A stretch of DNA of 64,000 nt, taken from NCBI GenBank assembly GCA_964020975.1, contig OZ026628.1, positions 59,360,516 through 59,424,515 of the forward strand, in the 5' to 3' direction. The notes beneath the pieces were generated by a model. That model worked only from the letters and a program-made list of their open reading frames with translations, was not told the origin of the DNA and made no database searches. Positions 13,801-22,263 of the stretch are shown here, piece by piece; within the stretch, counting starts at the first letter, position 1; every line of letters starts with the position of its first letter. The translations under genes and the position numbers were made by a program. The DNA comes from Hermodice carunculata (taxonomy: Eukaryota > Annelida > Polychaeta > Eunicida > Amphinomidae).

Positions 13801-14205
13801 TGTGTATTCCCATTGGATTAAACATCAATTTTAAATAATTTGATAAAATTTGCAACTGGGTTTTTAAAATGTTAGTTATTATGCCAGCTGGACACATATG
13901 CGTAGAACTTCATGAAGAAAACACCATATATCCTTTTGGTCAAGGAACGAGAACTTGTGAACAAGTAGAGTATGACTACCCTTAAAGAGAAAATTCCCCA
14001 TACACAAAACTAGCTCAAAATAGATACAATGGTGGGAGAAGGTACTAAATATCACATTTGAAAATACTATACTGTTCTCTAAAATGAATAGCATTAGTAT
14101 TGAGCGATGAGAATATTTTCACGAGACAGATCAACAATAAACAACTGTGCACTAACCTGGACATGTCAGCCAGAGTGAACACTGCACCAGCAACACCAAA
14201 CGCAT
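4428..14205 (-). CDS. Single V-set Ig transmembrane receptor with ITAM-like tail (gene level, 4 exons)
   Basis: Four minus-strand exons, 14205-14157, 10383-10033, 6659-6537 and 4867-4428, join in phase 1 at every junction and give one closed frame of 321 codons including the stop, so 320 residues. Order: signal peptide (1-16), V-set Ig domain (about 20-133) with Cys40, Trp54, Arg90-Phe91, the DGGIYQC motif and Cys115, a membrane helix (about 137-159) followed by basic residues, and a cytoplasmic tail (160-320) with Tyr178, 215, 257, 288, 303 and 316. The phase 1 borders around the Ig domain are those usual for Ig-superfamily genes. The protein should sit in the plasma membrane and signal through phosphotyrosines. 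Ligand and orthologue are unknown. The model is inferred from splice sites, not from transcripts. Confidence 0.75.
4868..5785. other. Intron of Ig receptor gene
   Basis: Non-coding AT-rich sequence between exons 3 and 4 of the Ig receptor gene. I recognise no element in it. Confidence 0.6.
5786..6034. mobile_element. Foldback MITE, about 249 bp
   Basis: Nearly the whole unit is one imperfect palindrome. The left end TGTACACCCTACTCAAAAG matches the reverse complement of the right end (TGTACGCCCAATTCAAAGG), and the arms continue inward for about 110 bp to a short loop near 5900-5925. It encodes nothing. Such long-arm units are non-autonomous DNA transposons. The ends are not sharp enough to fix the target duplication or superfamily. 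It sits inside intron 3 of the Ig receptor gene. Confidence 0.85.
6250..6395 (+). repeat. Diverged dispersed repeat, copy 1
   Basis: This stretch aligns with 8600-8750 in the same orientation: both carry an AACTGCTC core, a TGCTT(A/G)AT(T/A)CAT block, a TCCT(C/T)GT(C/A)AAA block, and then AGTACC(G/A)(G/A)CATGC. The match is diverged and has a small insertion in the second copy. Family unknown. Confidence 0.5.
6537..6659 (-). CDS. Ig receptor exon 3: transmembrane segment
   Basis: The exon starts after a CTTTACAG acceptor and encodes SSLAIPITVGLVVFFAVLFA and then TAAGYRIRLQLKK, a single membrane helix with a basic stop-transfer flank. Two GT donors are possible: one at 6549 (phase 0) and one at 6536 (GTAGGA, phase 1). 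Only the second keeps the tail exon in frame, so I use it. Use of the first would throw the tail into a frame that soon stops, giving a nearly tailless receptor. Confidence 0.75.
7360..7800 (-). mobile_element. LINE 3' fragment (end of reverse transcriptase ORF)
   Basis: On the minus strand the piece at about 7690-7640 reads LTWLPIHPRIK, the classic LxWLPIxxRIxFK motif of CR1/Rex/L2-type ORF2 C-termini. About 7500-7450 reads RPNAVAVPLLWNILPSM, matching the AAPxLWNSLP motif that follows. Stops and shifts lie between them. Only the last part of the element is present, as usual for 5'-truncated LINEs. It lies in intron 2 of the Ig receptor gene. Confidence 0.75.
7801..10032. other. Intron of Ig receptor gene
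   Basis: Apart from the second copy of the dispersed repeat (8600-8750) I see no gene or recognisable element in this intronic stretch. Overlapping short ORFs at 8655-9022 on both strands carry no known motif. Confidence 0.5.
8600..8750 (+). repeat. Diverged dispersed repeat, copy 2
   Basis: Same-orientation relative of 6250-6395, with shared blocks in the same order. It shows that both copies belong to a family that inserted in this intron more than once or was duplicated within it. Confidence 0.5.
10033..10383 (-). CDS. Ig receptor exon 2: V-set immunoglobulin domain
   Basis: This 351-nt exon is bounded by a TTTTGTAG acceptor and a GTAACT donor, phase 1 at both ends. It encodes one V-set domain. 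The B-strand cysteine lies in LQIPC, the C-strand tryptophan in YVEW, the D-strand Arg in ERF, and the F-strand motif is EDGGIYQC, with 74 residues between the two cysteines. Sites for N-glycosylation are NST and NGT. The (ATGT)n tract at 10411-10484 lies only about 28 nt upstream of its acceptor. Confidence 0.88.
10411..10484. repeat. (ATGT)n microsatellite next to a splice acceptor
   Basis: About 18 near-perfect units of a four-base repeat. On the minus strand it is a CATA tract placed directly upstream of the Ig exon acceptor at 10384, covering the usual branch-point region. A weaker (CT)n/(CA)n tract follows at about 10630-10665. Confidence 0.95.
10690..11677. other. Intron of Ig receptor gene
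   Basis: Non-coding; no recognised element. It separates the Ig exon from the Gypsy LTR remnant. Confidence 0.5.
11678..12439 (-). repeat. Gypsy 3' LTR, about 762 bp
   Basis: Read on the minus strand it starts TGTTATGAA and ends CATCGTAACA, the TG...CA ends of an LTR, and is preceded by a purine tract (AGGAGGGGGGG). Its length and several internal blocks match the solo LTR at 59582-60278 on the plus strand, including the final block with GTTATATCATTGTTGT. An internal block around a CCTCTGTGGGATT core is repeated. Confidence 0.85.
11678..13690 (-). mobile_element. Gypsy (Ty3) LTR retrotransposon fossil
   Basis: On the minus strand the fossil runs from the end of a reverse transcriptase (TYLGYKVG block) through a Ty3/Gypsy RNase H (ALVLSAPDFEKPFKIAGDAS region, and an ADALSR end) to a purine tract and a 3' LTR at 12439-11678. 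It is broken in several places and only part of the pol region is present; no 5' LTR is seen. The strong divergence of its LTR from the solo LTR at 59582-60278 suggests an old family. It lies inside intron 1 of the Ig receptor gene. Confidence 0.85.
13691..14156. other. Intron of Ig receptor gene
   Basis: Non-coding, no element recognised; it joins the Gypsy fossil to the signal-peptide exon. Confidence 0.5.
14157..14205 (-). CDS. Ig receptor exon 1: signal peptide
   Basis: The ATG at 14205 opens a 16-codon stretch, MRLVLLVQCSLWLTCP, with a basic residue at position 2 and a hydrophobic core, as expected of a secretory signal. It ends with one extra base before a GTTAGT donor, leaving phase 1, which matches the phase 1 start of the Ig exon. 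The exon is too short to stand out as an ORF. I chose it because it supplies a signal peptide in the right phase and strand; another upstream exon could replace it. Confidence 0.6.
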
Positions 14206-15009
14206 GGCAAATCAATAACTACCAAGAAAAAAGTAGCTGCACGTATCTTTAGAAATCTGTTGTAACTGCAAGAAATATTTGTCCTGAAAAAGCAATGGGC
14301 TGAGGAAGTGACAGAATTACTCATTTGATCTTTACATATGATAAACACAGGCAAAATGGTTTGTGACCTACCCTTGCAATGATTGCTTGATAGGCGATAG
14401 GAGGAAATATAATTGCAAATTAATATACATGTATATGCAATATGCATGGAGAGTGCTGCGTTCTTGTGAAATAATTTGTCCAATGTCATAGGCAATACAC
14501 TTTTTCATGCCATAAAATGCAAACTAAAATTTACTAAATACAGATTTTATTTGGCCTGGATCAATATGCATAGTTGCAGTCACGATCAGCAACATACTAT
14601 CACATGTACTACTGCTGCTAATAAAAATTATATCAATCGCGGATAAAATACCAAAAACAAAAAAATATGTTATGCCAAAGCAGAAACATAAATGCATATC
14701 ATTGCTTTTTTGCACTGACGTTGTGGCAAATACAGGTTATGCTTGCAGTCCTGATTAATTTGCCTCGTTAAGAGGAAGTGATCTGATTATAGTTTCATCA
14801 TTTCAATAATCAGTCATGACCTGCTTTGATAGAATAGAGCATTTAAGGCCCATGTCCCCTCATGTCTCCAACGAGTCGAGTCAGGGTCTTATTATCTGAA
14901 TATCACCCAGGCAACAGTTGAGTATGAATAGACTAGACCTGGGCTGGCTCACAAGGACATCCGAACGTGTGTGTAACAGTCGCATGGAGCAAAACACTGC
15001 ATGGTTTAT

Positions 15010-16632
15010 CTATGAGCCTGCAACATTATCAATACCACTTGATAAAAAACATGAGAACCTGTAAAACTTTGCATGGATACACAATAATACAAAGATAGAG
15101 TGGACTCCTGCCAGTGTGTAGACAAAGACAACTGCCCATCCTATTTTGTATAACTTTAGTATTGGTAAATCCTTTCCATTCATTTCATCCAAATAGCTTG
15201 CTGAAATTGTTTTGCTTAGAGCTTTGATGTATGCCTGTCTCCTCGGGTTTGTGTCAGTGCTGGTCTTTTTTTGTGTGGCAGAAGTTCTGTTCACGTGTTC
15301 GCTCCAGTCAAGAACAGCCAAATTCATATGCAATTTATAATTGTCAGTGCCAAAAAGAATCCGTTTGTCATGGTATTGCAGGAGGGCATTAATAAAATAT
15401 TCAACACAATGTGTATCCATGCAGTGTTTGTAACTCTCTGCATCTTTGTATACTAGTATTGTGTGGAGAAAAGTATGCAGAATATCTTCAAAGTGGTGGT
15501 CAGTTATGTTGTGTATGTTGTCTAACGTTGTCAGCATCTCCTTTGCAATTCTTCATTCGCCAATGAATATAAGTGCACATCGAAGCAGCTTTGTCACAGA
15601 GTTCAGGATGCCACACTTTGCCTGCATTTCTCATTCTACCTTGCATTATTTTCCTGGCTGTGTCCTTCTCCTGATGCACAAACATTGCTACACTTGCATT
15701 ATTATCATGTACATGTCTTATAAAAGGTACATCTTCTTGATCAAAATGATCATATATTTTCTTTATGCCTTTAAGGTAAATTTTTTGGGATACTTTTTCT
15801 TCTTCCTTGATAACAGCTTTATGGTGGGTCAAATTTCCGAAGCAGGCAATGTCATTGTATTTGGCATTTGTACGTCAGCAGTTCCTAGCATCAGTCAGTA
15901 TGTTTATTCCATTGATGGTCCTGTAGTATCTTTTGCTGCTGTCTCACCTAGAAGGGCATCAGCCATTGATTGGTCTGCTGAATCCAGTACTACTTTATTA
16001 TATTAAAAATCTACTTTTGCTGTTAACTCTTCTACATATGCACTTCCCAGCACACATATGATAGAAACTTGACAGACTGGGTAAGCTGGTTGGGTAATAA
16101 ACCTGAAGTGAGGAAACCATGTGCCATCCACATTGTAACCCCCAAATTTGGCACCTTTAATATGAGAAGATGAAGTCCAGATTAATCTATGGCCATCCAC
16201 ACAAGTTGCCCTTGCCTGCCCACCATGCCCTATCCTGTTTTGGTGAGACACAACTATTAAGTGGCGGCAATATGTTGCATGGTGTTGGACTTTTTCAGCA
16301 AAATTCTGCAAGGAAGAAACTGCTGAAACAAATAATTCTTCATCTGTAGTCAGCTTGTTTTCAATTAGCTGATAATCAGCACATACATATGCCTCATTAT
16401 TTTGCTGAGCTTTGTCCTTTTGTGCTGTTGAGGAAGGTTTTGGGTCACCCTTGCTGCTGATGTAAAAATCCATCACATGCTGCGGCATTTGAAATGTCGT
16501 CCCCATTGGTGGCACAGGTTCCCCTATTGTTGTTTTCACTGTCCTTATATTTTCAAAGAGTCTTTCATTTTCTTCATCTGTACAGACAGAAAATTCCGGG
16601 ATCCCCTCCTGGAATTTTGTGCTTGCTTTCAC
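15010..16632 (-). mobile_element. Broken DNA-transposon transposase, unclassified family
   Basis: Three minus-strand pieces belong together. 16632-16006 holds a zinc-like set (HHATYCRHL, then CVDGHRLIWTSSS and GGYNV); 15832-15500 continues with a charged middle part (FVHQEKDTARKI); 15537-15010 has CVEYFINALLQYHDKRI then LAVLDWSEHVNR. This order (a C-x-x-GH-x-x-x-W block, a DDE-like middle, then an ALDxN-like C-terminal block) matches a large family of transposase-like proteins I recall from lancelet, mollusc and fish genomes. Several frame changes separate the parts, so it is a pseudogene. I found no terminal inverted repeats. Confidence 0.6.
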
Positions 16633-16639
16633 TTGACCA

Positions 16640-17150
16640 GCCTTGCCTTCCCTTGGTCTGCTTCATTAGATAGCTACTTTCTTTTTTGAGGCAAAATTTC
16701 GGGCCGACTCTCGATTGTATATATGTAAATTATTTTGTGTTGTTTTACACAATTCTTATTTTTTGAAGAGATATACCCAAACGAACACTCTTTCGGCTCA
16801 ACCATTGCACTTTGTCAGCTGTACAGAGGATAAAAGGTTAATGCAAGGATTTTTTTTCAGCTACCGTATTATGACCCCCTCCTGGTGCTGCAATTTTTCT
16901 AGTGCCGTGAATGAAAAAAAGTCTTCAGAAGAAAATGTCTCCTGGTTGAAATTTTATATGCAATTTGAATCTTTATAGACCCTGCATAGTTTTTACAATA
17001 ACGCAAAGTACATGTGAAGAAAATCAGATTGTGTCCACCAAAACGATATTTCATATGTAGAAAAAGCACTTCATGTTGAAGAGCAAGTCAAATGTAATAG
17101 ACTGGTTCCAGGTCTTTCAAAATACATATTTCATTATAATTGTCTGTTGA
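16640..17150. other. Gap between two mobile elements
   Basis: No gene or recognised repeat. It could include the unseen end of the transposon at 15010-16632 or the 5' part of the Penelope-like element. Confidence 0.4.
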
Positions 17151-17191
17151 TCATTAAAGACACAAAGTTGTAATCTGTTATCAATATTTGT

Positions 17192-20100
17192 TTGCCACAC
17201 GTTATATTACAGAGGTGGCCTCTTGTAAGAGGTATATATATATATCAATTACATACAGCTCTTAAAGCACTATCATTTCAAGACATAACAAGAATTAATG
17301 AATATTTGGGTTTTACTGATTCAGAACACACATTTCCGCAAAATTTTTGTGAAATTGTGTATGCCTATACAACAACTATTCGGAAACCAGATTCTAATAA
17401 GAAAAAATTAGATCAAATGTTTTGCAGCATTCCTTTCAAACACAAAATCATTGACTCACTAAACATTCAGTCCCTTTTCAAATTGAAATATGTTTGTAAC
17501 ATGATTCCCAAGGAATGCAAAATAAAAGATCCCCCCATCATTTCCTATAAATATGGCAACAATATTGGACAAAGTATCATGAATTACAAAAAATTTCTGG
17601 CTTCAACTACTCTTGAGGATATCGCAGGAAATCAAAATTGTGACTGTATGTCTAATAGTAAATATTCTAATTTTGTTGATGCACACCACAAACATGTATT
17701 TACAGGTAACTTGGATATAATACAAAATTCAGGTTTAAAAGAAATAATGAAAAAAGGTACAAAATTTCGGATATGTCCCAAGTTGAATATTGACAGTATT
17801 TTTCAGGATACATGTGATGCACTCGACTCCTACTGTATGAAATGGGCAAAGAAAGAAAAAATGGAATTTCAGAAATTTGAAGGACGGTTATCAAACTTGA
17901 AAAGAGTCTTTGGAAATAGAATTTATCGTTACTAATCCCACATTAAGAATTTCAATACGGTTAAGCTAAAACACCCTAAAGTTTCTGAAGCAGTCAAAGA
18001 ACTACAAGATAGATTTGTAGTCTCTAACATAGATAAGGCAGGTAACAATTTGGGGATCATCTGCAAAAAATATTATCAGGATGTTTCGAAAAAGGAACTT
18101 GGTATAAACAATATTTCAGACATAAGAGAAAATGACGTTTATAAATTACACAAACAATCCATTGATAATTTGATTGATGCACATAAATATGAGATGAAAA
18201 TAAATTTTAATATCAAAATTTCTGAAGAGGACTCCTCTATTCCACTTTTGTTCTGGATACCCAAATTACATAAAAACCCTTTAAAATCTAGATTCATAGC
18301 TGGTGCTTCAAAATGTACTACAAAGCAATTATCAAAAGAAGTAACATTGTGTTTGACTGCAATTAGGAATCATTTTCGTAAATACAGTAATGCAATTTCT
18401 AGAAACTGTGAAATAAATTGTTTTTGGAGTATTAACAATTCTTCCGAGTTTGTATCTAAAATCAAAGATGTAAAGGCAAAAATTATCAAATGTTTGGATT
18501 TTTCTACACTGTACACAAATCTACCCATAAATGAAGTCAAAAGTTCACTTTCAGAATTGATTAGCAAAATGTTTAAGCATAATGGTAAACCATACATAAA
18601 TATTAATACATATACAAAGAAAGCATACTGGTCACACAATAAATATTCAAAAAGTAACGTTAAATCTTACACTGTTGAAACTTTGATAGATGCTATAAAA
18701 TTTCTCTTGGATAATACTTTGTTCAATGCGGACCACTGGTTTTTCAACAAATAAAAGGCATTCCAATGGGTAGCAACTGCTCCCCTTTACTGGCAGATTT
18801 ATATTTAACCTGGCTTGAATTTAAGTATATGAATAAATTCATGAAAAAGGACTTTCAAATGGCTACAAAATTATCAAACAACGCAAGATACATTGATGAC
18901 ATTGCTTGTGTAAATGTACAAAATTTCAGTGAAATTGCTAAAGAAATTTACCCAAAAGATATCCCTTTGGAGGGTAACAATTCAGATGGTTTCAGAGATG
19001 TGTTTTTGGACTTGGATATTCAGGTCACTAATGACAGGTTTTGTACTAAAGTCTATCACAAAATAGATGAGTTTAACTTTGAAGTAGTTAATTATCCTTT
19101 CCCGGACAGTAATATTTCCGATACTATTGGATATAATACATTTTTGTCACAAATTTTGAGATTTGGTCGTATTTGTTCTAAATTTCAGGACTTTGCATCA
19201 AGAACCAAATTTATTTACAATAAACTTGAGTCAAGAGGATTCAAAGGTGTACTTTTGATCAAATATTTCTACAAATTTTGCTGTAAATATCCCGAGATGG
19301 TTAGAAAGTTTGGCTTCAATAATTTTAGAGATTTTAGACTTGCCTGTTTTGCTACTTAATTTCATCTTTTGACACCATTATGTTTAAACGTTCACCTTTC
19401 GGACATTTTAGGCTAGCTTGTTTTCTGTTAGGTAAGCCCCCAGGGGCTACAGGTAGCAAGAAGCGGCCTACGACAGTTACAAGCTTGCCTAATTGTACTT
19501 GATATCTGGTTAATATTTTCATTGCATTCTTTTGACATAAATACAAAAGACTTCCATTCTTTTCTGACTTGCCCTATAATTCTACTGTTAATATCCAAAG
19601 ATTATTAAAAAGTTTGGCCGCAATAATCTACAGTTTTTAGACTTGTCTATTTTGCTACTTAACTTTATCTTTTGGCATCTTTCTGTTTTAATATTCACTA
19701 TCAGACATTTTAGGCTTACATGTTTTCTGTTAGGTAAACCCCCAGGGGCTACAGGTAGCAAGAAGCGGCCTACGACAGTTGCATGTTTGCCTAATTGTAC
19801 TTAAAATCCTGTTAAGAAAAATTGTTTTGATAGCATGTTTTTGGCATAAATGCTAATGATTTCCGTTCTTTTCTGACATGCCTAAATGCACATTTACTCA
19901 CTATTAAAAATTACTCAAAATTGACAGTATTTTCTCAAGTGTCACAAACCTGACACATTAAGTTGACACATTGACTCAGGGTTGGCAGTTAAATAGAGCT
20001 TAATTGTTTGAGGAGTAGGTGTCATCATGGAGTTTGTTTTACATCTCTGGTACAGGATGTACATTGTTGCAGTCCTTGTTAGGATTTTCCTTGGTTTGTA

Positions 20101-20703
20101 CAGCTGGTCTAGCTGCAACTGTTTAGTTTACAATCACTGGGACTGAATATAATGCCCCAGCTTGTTTCCACTTCAGTTAAACATTGGCGGATGGTTTAAC
20201 TAGGAAAAGTTGTCCAACTAGAAAGGGTACATTTTGGTTCTGGGGTAAGTCAAATTGTTCTTATCTGAACCTGTACTATGAAAATTTGGTAATTATGGTT
20301 TGTTTGACAGGTATTCTTCTTTGATATGAAGCTCTGCATTTACAAGCAAAACTTCACATATTCAGCTAATTCATCAATTGCCACGTTCATATTTATTCAT
20401 TATTATGTGGGTTGTCTTTGCTGAATATTTAGCTTAGGCAAGGAGCCGCTACTCAGAGAGACATGTACGGGTAAAAGGCTCCGAAACATGTTGAGTAGTT
20501 ACCCGCTGAAGACCCTTTAATTTATTTGGGCTGATACAACCTATGTCAAAATTTTACAGAGGAACGTGTGCAATATAGACAATAGTAATTCCATATATAT
20601 ACAGGTTAGACAGGGACAGGTTAGCTTATGGAGAGTAAAGAGTTCGAACTGCGGAATAGGATATTGACTACTAGGAAGTGGTTCTGGGCAAAAAGATACA
20701 AAT

Positions 20704-20710
<7 letters not shown>
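17192..20710 (+). mobile_element. Penelope-like retroelement, nearly complete
   Basis: A long reverse-transcriptase reading runs from 17192 to 19359 with about two breaks. N-terminal part: PPIISYKYGNNIGQS, a CDC cluster, HVFTGNLDI, and a KWAKKEKMEF segment. Reverse-transcriptase part: FWIPKLHKNP, SRFIAGASKCTT, a DFSTLYTNLP motif, IPMGSNCSPLLADLYL, ARYIDDIACV (the YxDD-type catalytic box) and YPFPDSNI. This is the Penelope-like type common in marine invertebrates; I saw no GIY-YIG endonuclease in frame. The non-coding 3' region to 20710 holds a duplicated block of 302-bp period and ends near an (AT)n tract. It is a young-looking copy compared with its neighbours. Confidence 0.85.
19397..19810 (+). 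repeat. 302-bp tandem duplication in the Penelope-like 3' region
   Basis: A block with CAGACATTTTAGGCT, TTTTCTGTTAGGTAA and CAGGGGCTACAGGTAGCAAG occurs at about 19397-19505 and again at about 19700-19806, 302 bp apart. Both units carry a downstream sequence that resembles the end of the coding region. The same pair is found, diverged, in the second element copy at 46700-47110 with about 314-bp spacing, so the duplication is a feature of the family. Confidence 0.85.

Positions 20711-20737
<27 letters not shown>
20706..20737. repeat. (AT)n microsatellite at element end
   Basis: An uninterrupted AT tract starts right after AAATACAC, the last block shared with the 46681-48060 copy, so it marks the 3' border of the Penelope-like element. 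Confidence 0.9.
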
Positions 20738-20739
<2 letters not shown>

Positions 20740-20939
20740 TAGCGAAACTTACTTATTTTGCAAGAAATCATTTTTCTATTAAGCAGCCATCCCCATTCCA
20801 ACCCCAAGGTCACCCAATCCTATCTTTTAATCCCCAATACACAGACATCATATTGCAAGATTTTAGAGGCTTGCCGGGCTCACTGCATATTCACAGGGGG
20901 ACTGGAGCACCTATTCATATAGGGTAGGGCTACATATTT

Positions 20940-21470
20940 CCACCCTCAGTAATGGCAATCAGAAACGCCTACACAATAATGTTGACAGAGATGCAAAGAG
21001 AAACACTCCATTCTTTTTGAGAAGTATATTGGCCATGATGAAGACATCCACAGTGTAGTGAGTGAGATAAATGGCAGTTACTTCAACTGCTGGTGGTCGA
21101 GCACAGAAGTGGTTTGTATGACTCAAGACAATCAAGGGAAAACAAAGCTGCTGATGTTGCATGATGGCAATTGTGTACCAGTGGCATATTCAGGGTTACG
21201 TGAGGTGCACAAAGGGATGCATGCTGTAGCCTTTCGTATTTCGCATTCCATGAACACAGAATTATAATTGCAGCCTAAGTTGCTGAAGCAGCAGGTCCGA
21301 AGCAATAAATGGCCTGCTTCCAAGAAATACAGTGGGATACCTCTGGCGTGATAGGACTTTTTCAAAGTGACAATAATAACATTATTCGAATATGATGGTA
21401 CAGAAATTTGGTTTCTTTTTATTGCACAAGATAATTGACAGTTAAAAATCCAAGATTGTTTCAAATCTTT
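20940..21470 (+). pseudogene. Coding-like stretch, unrecognised
   Basis: A frame at about 21037-21267 reads IGHDEDIHSVVSEINGSYF, then CWWSSTEVVCMTQ and LLMLHDGNCVPVAYSGL before a stop. A second frame upstream (20950-21035, RLHNNVDRDAKRNTPFFLRS) looks like its continuation after a frameshift. Composition is protein-like but I know no family. It could be a decayed transposon ORF or an old exon; no good splice borders frame it. Confidence 0.3.
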
Positions 21471-21479
21471 TCACTACTT

Positions 21480-22230
21480 TGGGAGGAACTGTTTTTTTTT
21501 AATTCGGTCATTGGAAGTAAATTGCATTATATAGCTTCTGTGTAAATCAAACATCAGTCCCCGTGCTAGTACCACTCGTGCCAGTGAGTGTGCTTATGCA
21601 TCAAAACGTATTGAGGAAACAACAAGGGAGTTTCAGCTTGGTTTCACACTGAAGTTGCCATGGAGATGTCACAAATTACATTTGATGATACTCAAAGGGC
21701 AAAGAGTTGATCATTTGCATTTGAAACAGGCATAATTACTTTTTACTGTAGATAAATAAAACGGCACGTTGAAGGCACTCTTTTCAACAGCAGGAGGAAA
21801 ATACCCCGACAATTTTGAGAATACATATTTAACTATACAATATAACTAAGCAATCGTAACATTATCCATGTGAAACCACCTAAATGCTATTGACAGCCTT
21901 ATGGCTAGATAATAACAGCTAATTGGTACCCCGTTCAAAATTTGTCACTTTGTACAAGAGATTTAACACAATTTGTAAGTTGGTTTACAAATACCATTCC
22001 GTACAAAAGTTTCTATCTTTCCGAAGACGTTGTGTAAAATATATGAGCATGTTGCTAAAGTGCCATCACGTTTTTCTAGCCATTGCTTCTGAATGAATAG
22101 TTCGTTTTTAAGGCATTTTCAGGCCACAGGTTTATATTGCCAACTGAATCATACAAAATATGTTACATAAAATAAAGGTAAGGTGACAAATTATACAAAC
22201 ATGAAAATATCAATTCTAATTTCTTTTACT
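21480..22230. other. No gene seen
   Basis: AT-rich non-coding sequence between the coding-like stretch and the 3' end of the LINE that follows on the minus strand. Confidence 0.5.
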
Positions 22231-22263
22231 TTCCACTTTCTTCTTTCGCCAATAATGAATCTC

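Noticed and set aside
15446-16006. Plus-strand frame of 186 codons
   Set aside because: Antisense of the transposase remnant; low complexity in Phe/Ile/Tyr and no motif.
20457-20505. Pseudoknot-like pairing (ACATGT and TGAGTAG arms) just before the ribozyme-like core
   Set aside because: The pairs are not kept in the second element copy at 47790-47848, so there is no support from covariation.
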